Positions 14,296 through 22,201 of a stretch of DNA of 32,392 nt are shown here, piece after piece. A program made the translations under genes and the position numbers. Position 1 is the first letter of the stretch; each line of letters begins with the position of its first letter. This DNA comes from JANXVV01 sp038230975 (lineage in GTDB: Bacteria > Planctomycetota > Phycisphaerae > Tepidisphaerales > Tepidisphaeraceae): the NCBI GenBank assembly GCA_038230975.1, contig JBBRMF010000027.1, positions 1-32,392 of the forward strand. Direction: 5' to 3'. Below the pieces are notes generated by a model, which did no database searches, was not told where the DNA came from, and was given only the letters and a program-made list of their open reading frames with translations.

Positions 14296-14710
14296 TATCG
14301 CCCGTGTCGCTCGGCCACGATAGGCCTTCTTTCATCTCAGACACAGCTTATCCTTCCACACAAGCGGGACAACGCAGCTCAGTCTTAACCCTCAGTTTTT
14401 TCCTCAGCACAGCCTCAGTGCCGTAGTCGCGAAACGTTACAAAACGCGCCATCTGTTCTATGCGAGAAAATGCCATTCAGCCGGATTTAGTGACTGTAAA
14501 GACTGAGCTGGGTTGTCCCGTTTTTCGAGGTTTGCCTCACGCCATTCTCACGGCGATTGTCGCAATTTAGGAAAAGTTATCCGCAAAACTGGGTTGTCCC
14601 ATTATTGCTGATGCGACACACTTTTTCTTGTATCACTTCGGCGTACCCAAGAAGTGCTCGATAGAGCCTCGCTGGGACATGGCAACCTACACGGAAGCGA
14701 GAGGTGTCAG
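14296..14710. other. Gene-free stretch with inverted and direct repeats
   Basis: No frame here is convincing. It contains the inverted repeat 14365-14520, a third copy of its core at 14589-14600, and four CTCAG pentamers between 14378 and 14417. The GAGG at 14701-14704 is the ribosome binding site of the next gene. This is the right edge of the decayed mobile region. Confidence 0.5.
14365..14600. repeat. Inverted repeat with 22-nt arms plus a third core copy
   Basis: The arm 14365-14386 (CGGGACAACGCAGCTCAGTC plus TT) is repeated in reverse complement at 14499-14520 with one mismatch. A third copy of the core, CTGGGTTGTCCC, lies at 14589-14600 in the same direction as the right arm. The arms enclose 112 nt with no gene, which fits a small non-autonomous element or an operator array. 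No target duplication could be confirmed. Confidence 0.65.
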
Positions 14711-15517
14711 ATGGCAAAAGATTTTCAGCATGTGAGCGATAGGCGGGGGACTCGAACATCGAGGCTCTTTGGATTCACCTTAGTCGAACTGCTCGTGGTG
14801 ATCGGTATCATTGCGTTGTTAATCTCAATCCTGCTTCCCGCGCTGAGCAAGGCGCGGGCGTCGGCCGATCGCGTCAAGTGCCTGAGCAACATCCGCCAGA
14901 TCACCTTCGCGTTCGTCAACTACGCGACCGATCACCGTGGGGTGCTGCCGTTCGCCAATGCAGATGGGGGTAATCGCTCCGAGACCCGTACAGGTTGGCT
15001 CTACACCGGCAAGAAGCTTTCCAATCCGGCCCAGCCAAAGGATTTTCAGACTGGAGACCTTGCCCCGTATTTGAACGCTGCGGTGATGCATTGCCCGACC
15101 GACCAAGGGCCATACGCGGATCTTGTGAAGTTCCCACAGTCGATCCATCCGTTGACGACGTATACGTTGAATGTCTCGATGTGTGACTATAACCATGACT
15201 ATCGCAGTTGCCGTATAACTCAGATTCGGTCAGACGCGATCCTATATTGGGAACCACTGGATCTAGGGGTTGGTAGTGTAAGTTACGCCTGGGACGACGG
15301 CACTACGGCGGCGGACCAGTCGGGCATCAGCACCCGGCATGGCGATCGTTCGATCGTCGGTTTCGTTGACGGGCACGCCGACTTCATCGCCCGCGAAGAT
15401 TTCGAGCTTTTCGCCGGGGTCAACCTTCGAGGTCGAACGCTCCCTCCGGCGCCCAACAAAATCTGGTGGTGTCCATTTGACCGCAACGGCGGGCGAGTCC
15501 ATTGGCACGGAAGCTGA
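14711..15517 (+). CDS. Prepilin-type secreted protein with H-x9-DG C-terminus
   Basis: The predicted protein has 268 residues from the ATG at 14711, which has GAGG 6 nt upstream; a GTG 19 codons earlier is less likely. A basic leader ends at the prepilin peptidase site: FGFTLVELLVVIGIIALLIS, with cleavage after Gly and a Phe-Thr-Leu-Val-Glu start. The mature protein has the type II pseudopilin helix, then a globular domain with SNIRQ and CPTD motifs, ending near RHGDRSIVGFVDGHADF. That last part contains the H-x9-DG motif typical of planctomycete and verrucomicrobial pseudopilin families, which are present in many copies per genome. It acts at the cell envelope via a type II secretion/pilus-like system; the particular role is unknown. 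It stands alone between mobile remnants and the regulator. Confidence 0.78.
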   Translation: MAKDFQHVSDRRGTRTSRLFGFTLVELLVVIGIIALLISILLPALSKARASADRVKCLSNIRQITFAFVNYATDHRGVLPFANADGGNRSETRTGWLYTGKKLSNPAQPKDFQTGDLAPYLNAAVMHCPTDQGPYADLVKFPQSIHPLTTYTLNVSMCDYNHDYRSCRITQIRSDAILYWEPLDLGVGSVSYAWDDGTTAADQSGISTRHGDRSIVGFVDGHADFIAREDFELFAGVNLRGRTLPPAPNKIWWCPFDRNGGRVHWHGS

Positions 15518-15533
15518 GTATCAATCGACAAAA

Positions 15534-15563
15534 TCCGTCTGTTAGCGTTTGACGCCAGACGGA
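15534..15563 (+). terminator. Hairpin after the pseudopilin gene
   Basis: TCCGTCTG (15534-15541) pairs with CAGACGGA (15556-15563), and an inner GCG/CGC extends the stem. It begins 17 nt after the stop codon at 15517. No T-run follows, so it may only stabilise the 3' end. Confidence 0.4.
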
Positions 15564-15733
15564 GCTAAACGTCTTCTCTGCACGCGGCCAGCAGGTACTT
15601 GGGCATACTGCACGCCATGAAAAGGCGTTGTTCGTCAGTGGGAAATCAAACAGGTTTGCGTGCGCCGGCCAAAGCCGATGATGTGTTGTGAATGAGAGTT
15701 TCATACGGTGAAGGCCTAGCGAGCCACACCAGC

Positions 15734-15778
15734 CCGACTCATGCGGGAGCAACGGCAACGTTGCGGTGCAGGAGTCGG
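15734..15778 (-). terminator. Hairpin after the regulator gene
   Basis: Outer arms CCGACTC (15734-15740) and GAGTCGG (15772-15778) enclose an inner stem GCAACG/CGTTGC (15749-15754, 15759-15764) with a GCAA tetraloop, plus partial pairing between them. It starts 11 nt downstream of the regulator's stop on the minus strand. There is no T-run. Confidence 0.45.
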
Positions 15779-15788
15779 ATCGTCTCCC

Positions 15789-16952
15789 TTAAATCTGTGA
15801 GAGCGTACGAGTCTGCCTTCGATATTCCGAGGGAGTCATCCCGACTTCCTGCTTGAATGCAACCGATAGGTGTTTGCTTTCGCTAAAGCCCGAATGGCGG
15901 GCAACTTCAGACATCGGCAGGTCCGTGCTCGCCAGCAGATTTCGCGCCTTTTCGATGTGGCTGCGGCGGATCTCTTCGCCTATTCCGCGCCCAAGGGCCC
16001 TGCGAAAACGTCGTTCGAGTGAGCGACGCGACACTGGCACAACTTCCAGAACGTTACCGGTCCGCAGCGGTTCGTGTGAATGCTGACGGATCACCCTGAT
16101 TGCGGCGGCCACGTCGGGATCGCTGACGGAAAGAATATCAGATGAGCATCGGGTGATCACGCTACCTGGAGGCAGGAGGATCGGCTCGCGAGTGGGCTTA
16201 CCGCGAGCCATGAGCTGCTCGAGTAGCTCCGAGGCATGATATCCGACTGCCTCCGCCGGAACGGCGACGCTCGACAAAGAAGGCCGCGCCAGTTCGCAAA
16301 GCAAGTCATCGTTGTCGACCCCGACGATCGCAAGGTGATCGGGAACCACGAGGCCGGCTTGCCGGCATGCCTCGGAGATCTGGGCACCCCAAAGGTCATT
16401 GCAAGCCAGTATGCCCGTCGGCTTGGGAAGCGATGCGAGCCACTTCAATAGCCGGGGATCCATTGACCACAACTGTCCACGCGGGACGAAGGTGGCGGAT
16501 GATTCGTGGTAATTGGTGACTCTAAAACCCGCGCGGCGAATGGCATCCTCGAAGCCCGCCTGGCGACGGATTGAGTAGCCATGATTCAGATGGCCCACGA
16601 ATGCGAAGTGGCGGAGGCCACGATCGAGAAAGTGGTTGGCGGCCGCGTGCCCAATGGCGGTATCATCCAAACCAACTCGCGGAATTCGCAGGTTGGACAG
16701 CACGCCACAGACGTTGACCAGCGGCAAACGCGGAGCCGCCAATGCCGAGGCGAGGCGCGATGTGTAGATGTGTGCGATTATTCCGGCGGGGCGAAGGGAT
16801 TTGAGCAGGCGAAGTCCACGTGCGTCAGGCTCGACTGGGGCAAAGATCCAATTCGGCCTGGCCTGGGCATATCTCTTGATACCGCGAAGAATCGCACGGC
16901 AGTAGGAGAGGCTGTAGTTGAAGACCAGACCGATGCGCAAGGTTTGTGGCAT
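15789..16952 (-). CDS. XylR-type regulator: LacI-like sensor plus AraC helix-turn-helix
   Basis: The predicted protein has 387 residues, the normal length for this architecture. Residues about 5-270 resemble the periplasmic-binding-protein fold of LacI/GalR sensors (RAILRGIKRYAQ, VGLDD, GHAAANHFLDRGLRHFAFVG, GILACNDLWGAQI, VGVDNDDLLCELARPSLSSV). Residues about 285-385 are an AraC domain with both helix-turn-helix units (SRRSLERRFRRALG; MSEVARHSGFSESKHLSVAF, then GMTPSEYRRQ). XylR of E. coli has this fusion and activates xylose genes when sugar binds. It is divergent from the 13-gene sugar operon and most likely controls it. The ligand is predicted to be D-apiose or a related sugar, by context only. 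No lesion is seen. Confidence 0.85.
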   Translation of the reverse strand: MPQTLRIGLVFNYSLSYCRAILRGIKRYAQARPNWIFAPVEPDARGLRLLKSLRPAGIIAHIYTSRLASALAAPRLPLVNVCGVLSNLRIPRVGLDDTAIGHAAANHFLDRGLRHFAFVGHLNHGYSIRRQAGFEDAIRRAGFRVTNYHESSATFVPRGQLWSMDPRLLKWLASLPKPTGILACNDLWGAQISEACRQAGLVVPDHLAIVGVDNDDLLCELARPSLSSVAVPAEAVGYHASELLEQLMARGKPTREPILLPPGSVITRCSSDILSVSDPDVAAAIRVIRQHSHEPLRTGNVLEVVPVSRRSLERRFRRALGRGIGEEIRRSHIEKARNLLASTDLPMSEVARHSGFSESKHLSVAFKQEVGMTPSEYRRQTRTLSQI

Positions 16953-17082
16953 GGTCGCGAAGATAGCCGATGTCGCAGAATCGGAAAAGTTTTACGTTTT
17001 CTAGGATTGGTGCGACGAAGCCGCGCCGTTATGTTTTGAGTACATTACAGAGTTGCTGGCTTGATATGATTGAAGGTTGCTC
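16953..17082. promoter_or_regulatory. Divergent control region of regulator and sugar operon
   Basis: These 130 nt separate the XylR-type gene from the operon's first gene and should hold both promoters and the regulator's sites. Candidate half sites are GAAAA/TTTTC (16984-16988, 16997-17001) and GTCGCA/TGCGAC (16972-16977, 17011-17016). GAAGG at 17072-17076 is the operon's first ribosome binding site. None of these is confirmed. Confidence 0.4.
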
Positions 17083-17793
17083 ATGAAGCTATTTCTCAGA
17101 TTCCGCACGGCGTGCGTCGCCATCGTGCTCTTCGCCGGGTTAGAGGGTTGCGCGTCAATGCCGCAACACCCGCCCGTCGACGCGAACGCATCTGGTTCGC
17201 CCGCCGCCGCCGTCAACGCGAGCGCGGCACGGCTGCCAGTTGATGAAAGCGAAGGCGGGTTTGTCGCATTGCTCGCCGAGGGGGAGATTAAAAATTGGAA
17301 ACAATGCGGTCCTGGACGCATGGTTCTCAAGGATGGCGTGGCCACCGGCGAGGGAGGGATGGGCCTCTGGTGGTACTCCGGCCGGGAGTTTGGGGATTTC
17401 ACGCTTCGGGGTGAATTTGTTCAGGAACAAGACATCGCGGATTCGGGCGTGTTCCTGCGGTTCCCCGATCCGGGCAACGATCCCTGGATCGCCGTGCGCA
17501 AGGGCCACGAGATGGAAATCGGCGACCCCGAGCCCAAGAATCCTACTTGGCGAACCGGATCGATCTATCCGTTCTCCGCATCCCTGCGGGCCAATACCAA
17601 ACCGATAGGGCAGTGGAACAGCTATGAGATCTCCTGCATCGGACCTGTTTACACCGTTCGTATCAATGGCGAGGAAGTATTAAAATGGACGGACCCTAAG
17701 GAGCGGACGCTAAAAGGATTCATCGGCTTGCAGAATTACAACGACAAAAAGACTGTCCGGCACCGGAACATTCGCATCAAGGCATTGCCCTGA
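17083..17793 (+). CDS. DUF1080 (3-keto-disaccharide hydrolase-like) lipoprotein
   Basis: The predicted protein has 236 residues, with GAAGG 6 nt before the ATG. A lipobox LEGC (Cys23) anchors it outside the cytoplasm. After a Pro/Ala-rich linker, residues about 60-235 form one DUF1080 domain, a concanavalin-like beta sandwich. Typical phrases are GLWWYSGREFGDFTLRGEF, ADSGVFLRFPDP, EMEIGDP, GSIYPF, and the end IGLQNYNDKKTVRHRNIRIK. Some members of this family cleave 3-keto-glycosides made by a partner dehydrogenase, so the Tat-exported Gfo/Idh/MocA gene that follows after 35 nt is a natural partner. It is the first gene of the operon. Substrate and catalytic activity are inferred; other members may only bind carbohydrate. 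Confidence 0.8.
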   Translation: MKLFLRFRTACVAIVLFAGLEGCASMPQHPPVDANASGSPAAAVNASAARLPVDESEGGFVALLAEGEIKNWKQCGPGRMVLKDGVATGEGGMGLWWYSGREFGDFTLRGEFVQEQDIADSGVFLRFPDPGNDPWIAVRKGHEMEIGDPEPKNPTWRTGSIYPFSASLRANTKPIGQWNSYEISCIGPVYTVRINGEEVLKWTDPKERTLKGFIGLQNYNDKKTVRHRNIRIKALP

Positions 17794-17828
17794 GCGGGCA
17801 ACAACACCATTATTTTGGAGGACCACCC

Positions 17829-19070
17829 ATGAAGGAAACCGTGACGATCCAAGCCGCAGATCAGACATTTGATGTCGGACCGACGGGAGTGGCGACTTCT
17901 GCGAATCGCCGAACGTTTCTCAAGGGCGCGGCGACTTTGGCCGCGACGGTGGCGATCCCGTCATGGCTGGCCGCCGCCGAAGCTGAGATTCCCGCAGGCA
18001 AGAAGCTGCGCGTGGGCCACATCGGATGCGGCAGTGTGTCGCGCGCTTATTTGCCGAGCCTCAAGGATGCTCCGTTCATCGAATTGGTCAGCACCTGCGA
18101 CATCATCGAGGATCGCGCTCGCAAGGCCGCCGAGAAGCATAATATTCCCAACTTCTATCCCAACATCGACGCCATGCTTGCAGGCCCGAAGTTCGACCTG
18201 CTGGTGAACACTACTTCGATGCCCTCTCATTTTCCCGTGAACAAGAAAGGGCTGGAAGCCGGGTGCAACGTCTGGAGTGAGAAGCCGATGGCGCTGGATG
18301 TGAAGGATGCGCGGTCGCTGCTGGAGTTGGCAAAGGCCAAGGGCGTGCAAATCTGGGTGGCACCGAATTGCGTGATCAGTCCGCAGTTTGCCTATATGTC
18401 GCGGGCGATCCAGAGCGGCCGAATTGGACGCGTGACTGCCGGCCATGGCACCTACGGTCATGGCGGCCCGACCTGGTCGGCCTGGTTCTACCAAAAAGGA
18501 GGCGGCAGCCTCTATGACCTGGGCGTCTATAACGTCACCACGCTCACGGGTCTGCTGGGTCCAGTGAAGGAAGTCGTGGGAATGACCGCGATCCTCAACA
18601 AGACTCGCAAGGTGGATGACAAGGGCGAGGTTGAGGTTACGGCGGACGAGAACACCATGTTAATCATGAACCATGGCAACGGAATCCTGTCGCACGTGCA
18701 GACTGGCTTCGTCTACTACGAGGCGGAGCGCGCCACAGCCCGCGAGCGCAAGCTCTACAGCGTGGATATCATGGGGACCAAAGGCGCAATGCACATCCAA
18801 GGCTGGGATTGGTCGCCGGCCGCCGTGGATGTGGCAACCGATGGGCATGCCATCCTGCAGCCCGAGTGCAAAGACAAATGGCCAATTGGGTGGATGGGAG
18901 GGGCGCGATATATCGCCCGCTGCCTGCTGACGGGTGAAAAGAGCTTGATGACAGGCGAACACGGCCTGCATGTGCTGGAAGTCATGAACGCCTGCCACGA
19001 GTCGCAGGCCACCGGGCGGCGCATCGCGGTCGAATCCACATTTGCCTGGCCGATCGTTCAACCGGAGTAA
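17829..19070 (+). CDS. Tat-exported Gfo/Idh/MocA oxidoreductase
   Basis: The predicted protein has 413 residues with GGAGG before the ATG. The Tat signal NRRTFLKG (26-33) is followed by a hydrophobic stretch and an AxA-like site near residue 50, so it is exported folded with its cofactor. The Rossmann domain starts GHIGCGSVSRAYLP (63-76), with the hallmark SEKP at 150-153 and a downstream SLYDLGVYN (228-235). Family members bind NAD(P) and oxidise or reduce sugar hydroxyls. A Tat-exported form next to DUF1080 suggests it makes 3-keto sugars outside the cytoplasm, but this pairing function is inference. The usual catalytic His in the last motif appears replaced by Asn (YDLGVYN), while Lys152 and Asp230 are kept. 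Confidence 0.8.
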   Translation: MKETVTIQAADQTFDVGPTGVATSANRRTFLKGAATLAATVAIPSWLAAAEAEIPAGKKLRVGHIGCGSVSRAYLPSLKDAPFIELVSTCDIIEDRARKAAEKHNIPNFYPNIDAMLAGPKFDLLVNTTSMPSHFPVNKKGLEAGCNVWSEKPMALDVKDARSLLELAKAKGVQIWVAPNCVISPQFAYMSRAIQSGRIGRVTAGHGTYGHGGPTWSAWFYQKGGGSLYDLGVYNVTTLTGLLGPVKEVVGMTAILNKTRKVDDKGEVEVTADENTMLIMNHGNGILSHVQTGFVYYEAERATARERKLYSVDIMGTKGAMHIQGWDWSPAAVDVATDGHAILQPECKDKWPIGWMGGARYIARCLLTGEKSLMTGEHGLHVLEVMNACHESQATGRRIAVESTFAWPIVQPE

Positions 19071-19133
19071 TTCCCGGACCATGGTGCCGCACGAGAGTGA
19101 ATGTCGTCCCCAGATTAAAAGTCACGTTGACCC

Positions 19134-21161
19134 ATGAAAATAAGCTCATCCGTTCTTGCGATCTCGCTGTTTACCTTTGGATGCTGGGGGCGCACGGCCC
19201 AAGCACAGACACTGCCTTGCATTTCCTCCTGGTTAGGCAACTCCTTCTGCGACGACACCGTGAAGGCGTGGGTGCCTGATGAGTTTCGTGACTTGTGCGT
19301 CGATGCCGACGGCACGGTGTTTACCGCCGGGTATGCCGAATCCCATGGGGGTGGCGCATCCTATAAGGATGGCGCATTCAAGGGGCGTTACGATGGCTTC
19401 AATTCCGGGTTTGGCGACCCGGTGAAGTCCGTCGCCGCCGATGGCAAATTCGTCTACTTCGGCGGTGGCAATGGTGTCCAGCGATTCAAATATGGGGGCG
19501 GTAAGCGGACGGACACCATTGTTCTTGGACATACGATGATCACCGGATTGGCGATCAAGGGGAATGAACTTTTTGCGGCCGATTTTTCGAACAACAAGAT
19601 CCGCGTGCTCGCCTTGGATACGCTAAAGGAATTGCGAAACTGGCCCGCAACGCGTCCCGGTAAACTCACGGTTGATGCCGAGGGCCGCGTCTGGGTAATT
19701 CAATACAAAAATGGCGCGAACCCCAATACGATTCTGACCGGTGAAAAGGTGCTCTCCTTCGCCAATGATGGCACTCCCGGGCCGGCCATTGGGGATTTTG
19801 ATAACCCCCTGGCGCTGACGATGGACCTGAAGAATCAGTTGCTTGTTGGCGGGCTTAACAAAGATGGCCGAATTACCGTTTACGGCAATCTGAAGGATTT
19901 GCCCAAGGTTGTGGATCATATCGGTGTCGAAGGGGGTATCTACGGGAAAGTGCCGGGGGAATATGCTCCTGACAAGTTCTTTGAAATACGGGGCTTGGGC
20001 ATGGATGCCATGGGGAATCTGTATGTCGCCTGTCTCTACGGCGGCGAAATCTGGGGGCAATCGGTGGTGGCGCTCAGTCCCAAAGGGGAGTCGCTGTGGC
20101 AGGTTCACGGCTTGAACTACATTGATTGCGGCGGCGTGGATCCGAGATCTGAGACAGATATCTATGATGCCAATCACCACTACCGCCTCGATTACAGCCA
20201 ACCGGGCGGCGGCAAGGAATGGAGTCTGAAGGGATTCACGCTGCATCGCTTCCGATATCCCAAAGATTCAAGGATTACCGGATCATTTGTCGTGTCGATG
20301 GGCATCCGATACATTCGCAATGAAGCGTTTCTGTGCACGGTTGGCCAGACAGGATACGGCATGCACATGTTTCACCTTGACAGGACCGGTGGCAGCGAGA
20401 TCGCCCGTCCGTCCGTGCACTTCCCCGGTGGGTCGTCCGACAAACTTAATGCAATCGACAAGAACGGGAACGGCCAATTCGAGGCCGACGAACGGTTCGC
20501 GCAACCCAAGGGCTATTACCAATACTATGACATCGACACCAATGGCGATGTGTGGATCATCGGTGATGCGGCCGGTCCGCCGTTTCTAATGCAGTATCAG
20601 TGCCAAGGTCTCGATCAGAACAAAAATCCAATTTATGACACCACTCATACGGTGCGCTGGAATATTCCGAAGGATTTTGGAAGCCTGCGCCGTTCCATTT
20701 ATCAGCCCGCGACCGACATCATGTACCTGGGCGGGCGCGCTGAAGGTTCAGTCGAGGACGGAGTGCCGCGCATTGCCCGCTACGATCGCTGGAGCAAAGC
20801 AAAACAGGCCACAAAACGATGGGAGGCCAGTCTTCCTATCGATGACAAGTCGTACACGCCGGAAACCAGTTACGGAGGAGGCACACCGCTTTGCCTGGGG
20901 GTGGCCGGCGACTATGTTTTCGTCGCCTATGGGTACGGCATCGTCCGCGTGATTAACGCGGATTCCGGCAAGTTGGTTGGCACGTTGTATCCCAACAACG
21001 GGGGGCACAAGGGTGGGGGCGGCGAGATCGACGCCAGTTATGGCATGTCCGTCATGAAGCGAAAGAGCGGTGAATACGTCGTACTGCTTGAGAGTGCATC
21101 GCATAACCATTCCACAATGGTCCGGTGGACCCCGGAAATAAAGCAGACAGGCGATCAATGA
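19134..21161 (+). CDS. Secreted NHL-like beta-propeller with EF-hand-like loop
   Basis: The predicted protein has 675 residues. A Sec signal ends near AQA (about residues 22-24). The body has repeated Gly/Asp-rich blades (LCVDADGTVFTAG, TVDAEGRVWVI, GMDAMGNLYVA, YDIDTNGDVWII) typical of NHL/SMP-30-like propellers. Between blades, at residues 442-453, lies DKNGNGQFEADE, a textbook EF-hand calcium loop (positions 1, 3, 5 and 12 are ligands). It may bind glycans or act as a lactonase or sugar dehydrogenase; no catalytic residue is identified. The gene lies inside the operon after the Tat oxidoreductase, and its stop overlaps the ApsD-like gene start (ATGA), so expression is coupled. The ribosome binding site is weak. 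Confidence 0.65.
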   Translation: MKISSSVLAISLFTFGCWGRTAQAQTLPCISSWLGNSFCDDTVKAWVPDEFRDLCVDADGTVFTAGYAESHGGGASYKDGAFKGRYDGFNSGFGDPVKSVAADGKFVYFGGGNGVQRFKYGGGKRTDTIVLGHTMITGLAIKGNELFAADFSNNKIRVLALDTLKELRNWPATRPGKLTVDAEGRVWVIQYKNGANPNTILTGEKVLSFANDGTPGPAIGDFDNPLALTMDLKNQLLVGGLNKDGRITVYGNLKDLPKVVDHIGVEGGIYGKVPGEYAPDKFFEIRGLGMDAMGNLYVACLYGGEIWGQSVVALSPKGESLWQVHGLNYIDCGGVDPRSETDIYDANHHYRLDYSQPGGGKEWSLKGFTLHRFRYPKDSRITGSFVVSMGIRYIRNEAFLCTVGQTGYGMHMFHLDRTGGSEIARPSVHFPGGSSDKLNAIDKNGNGQFEADERFAQPKGYYQYYDIDTNGDVWIIGDAAGPPFLMQYQCQGLDQNKNPIYDTTHTVRWNIPKDFGSLRRSIYQPATDIMYLGGRAEGSVEDGVPRIARYDRWSKAKQATKRWEASLPIDDKSYTPETSYGGGTPLCLGVAGDYVFVAYGYGIVRVINADSGKLVGTLYPNNGGHKGGGGEIDASYGMSVMKRKSGEYVVLLESASHNHSTMVRWTPEIKQTGDQ

Positions 21162-22201
21162 GCATGGCATTAACAAAGCGACCGTTGCGCTTGGCCGTGA
21201 TCGGCTGCGGGTTCTGGGCGCGCTATCAGATCGCTGGCTGGCGCGAAGTCGGCGGCGTCGAGGTAGTGGCGTTATATAACCGCACCTTGAGCAAGGCGCA
21301 GGCGCTTGGGACGGAGCTGGGCATTGCGGCGGTGTACGATGACGCCGAGGAATTGTTGCGACGGGAAAATGTGGACGCCGTCGATGTGATCACCGATGTC
21401 GAAACCCACGCGAAGTTTGTGCATCTGGCCGCGTCGAGAGGCTTGCCGGTCATCTGCCAGAAGCCCTTGGCCCCCACGCTGGAGATTGCCCTTGGAATGG
21501 TGCAGGCCTGCAAGAATGCAGGGGTGCCGCTGCTCGTTCATGAGAATTGGCGGTGGCAGGCGCCTATCCGCGCGCTCAAAGGGGTACTGGATGCGGGAAC
21601 GATTGGTAGAGTGTTTCGCGCCCGCATTGATTTCATCACCGGCTTCCCCGTGTTCGCGAATCAGCCGTTCCTCCGCCAACTTCCGCAATTCATCCTGACC
21701 GATATCGGCAGCCACATCCTAGACACAGCGCGGTTTCTCTTCGGCGAGGCATCGAGCTTGCATTGCCGGACCCAACAAATACACCGAGATATCCAGGGGG
21801 AGGATGTAGCGACGGTGATGATGGGCATGGATGGTGGAGCAACGATCACATGCAATATGGCGTACGCGGAAAACCACCTAGAACACGATCGATTCCCGGA
21901 GACCTATGTGTTCGTCGAGGGCGAGAAAGGTTCGGTTGAGCTTGGGCCGGACTATTGGGTTCGCGTGACCACGGCCGGGGGGACGCTGGCTAAACGGCAA
22001 CCCCCTCACCGGTATGCGTGGGCCGATCCCGCGTATGACGTCGTTCAGGCGAGCATCGTGTCATGCTGCGGCAATCTGTTGGAGGGCTTGCGCGGGGGTA
22101 ACGCCGAGACCACCGGCGAGGACAATCTCAAGACGGTTCGGCTGGTATTTGCGGCATATGAATCGGCTGAGCGCGGCGAAGTCATCAAGGTGAGTAAGTG
22201 A
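21158..22201 (+). CDS. apsD: D-apiose dehydrogenase (Gfo/Idh/MocA family)
   Basis: The predicted protein has 347 residues from the ATG at 21158 that overlaps the previous stop. No signal peptide is present, so it is cytoplasmic. The Rossmann loop GCGFWA is at 16-21, ICQKPLAP at 99-106 (with the catalytic Lys102), VHENWRWQ at 127-134, and TDIGSHILD at 181-189 (Asp182, His186). Distinctive runs ITGFPVFANQPFL, RTQQIHRDIQGEDVATV and MAYAENH match my knowledge of D-apiose dehydrogenase (ApsD), which oxidises D-apiose to D-apionolactone with NAD. General Gfo/Idh/MocA proteins lack these runs. The next gene encodes the matching lactonase. The substrate is not proven; another branched or pentose sugar is possible. 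Confidence 0.7.
   Translation: MSMALTKRPLRLAVIGCGFWARYQIAGWREVGGVEVVALYNRTLSKAQALGTELGIAAVYDDAEELLRRENVDAVDVITDVETHAKFVHLAASRGLPVICQKPLAPTLEIALGMVQACKNAGVPLLVHENWRWQAPIRALKGVLDAGTIGRVFRARIDFITGFPVFANQPFLRQLPQFILTDIGSHILDTARFLFGEASSLHCRTQQIHRDIQGEDVATVMMGMDGGATITCNMAYAENHLEHDRFPETYVFVEGEKGSVELGPDYWVRVTTAGGTLAKRQPPHRYAWADPAYDVVQASIVSCCGNLLEGLRGGNAETTGEDNLKTVRLVFAAYESAERGEVIKVSK

Noticed and set aside
11363..14600. A CRISPR array or a phage genome.
   Set aside because: Repeats are inverted pairs rather than regularly spaced direct repeats, and no cas, capsid, portal or terminase gene is present.
17041..17070. A promoter with TATGAT at 17065-17070 for the sugar operon.
   Set aside because: It would start transcription at the ribosome binding site itself and has no acceptable -35 element at 16-18 nt.
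19134..21161. The propeller protein as a lipoprotein (FTFGC near residue 17).
   Set aside because: The residues before Cys do not fit a lipobox, and an ordinary cleavage site after AQA fits better.
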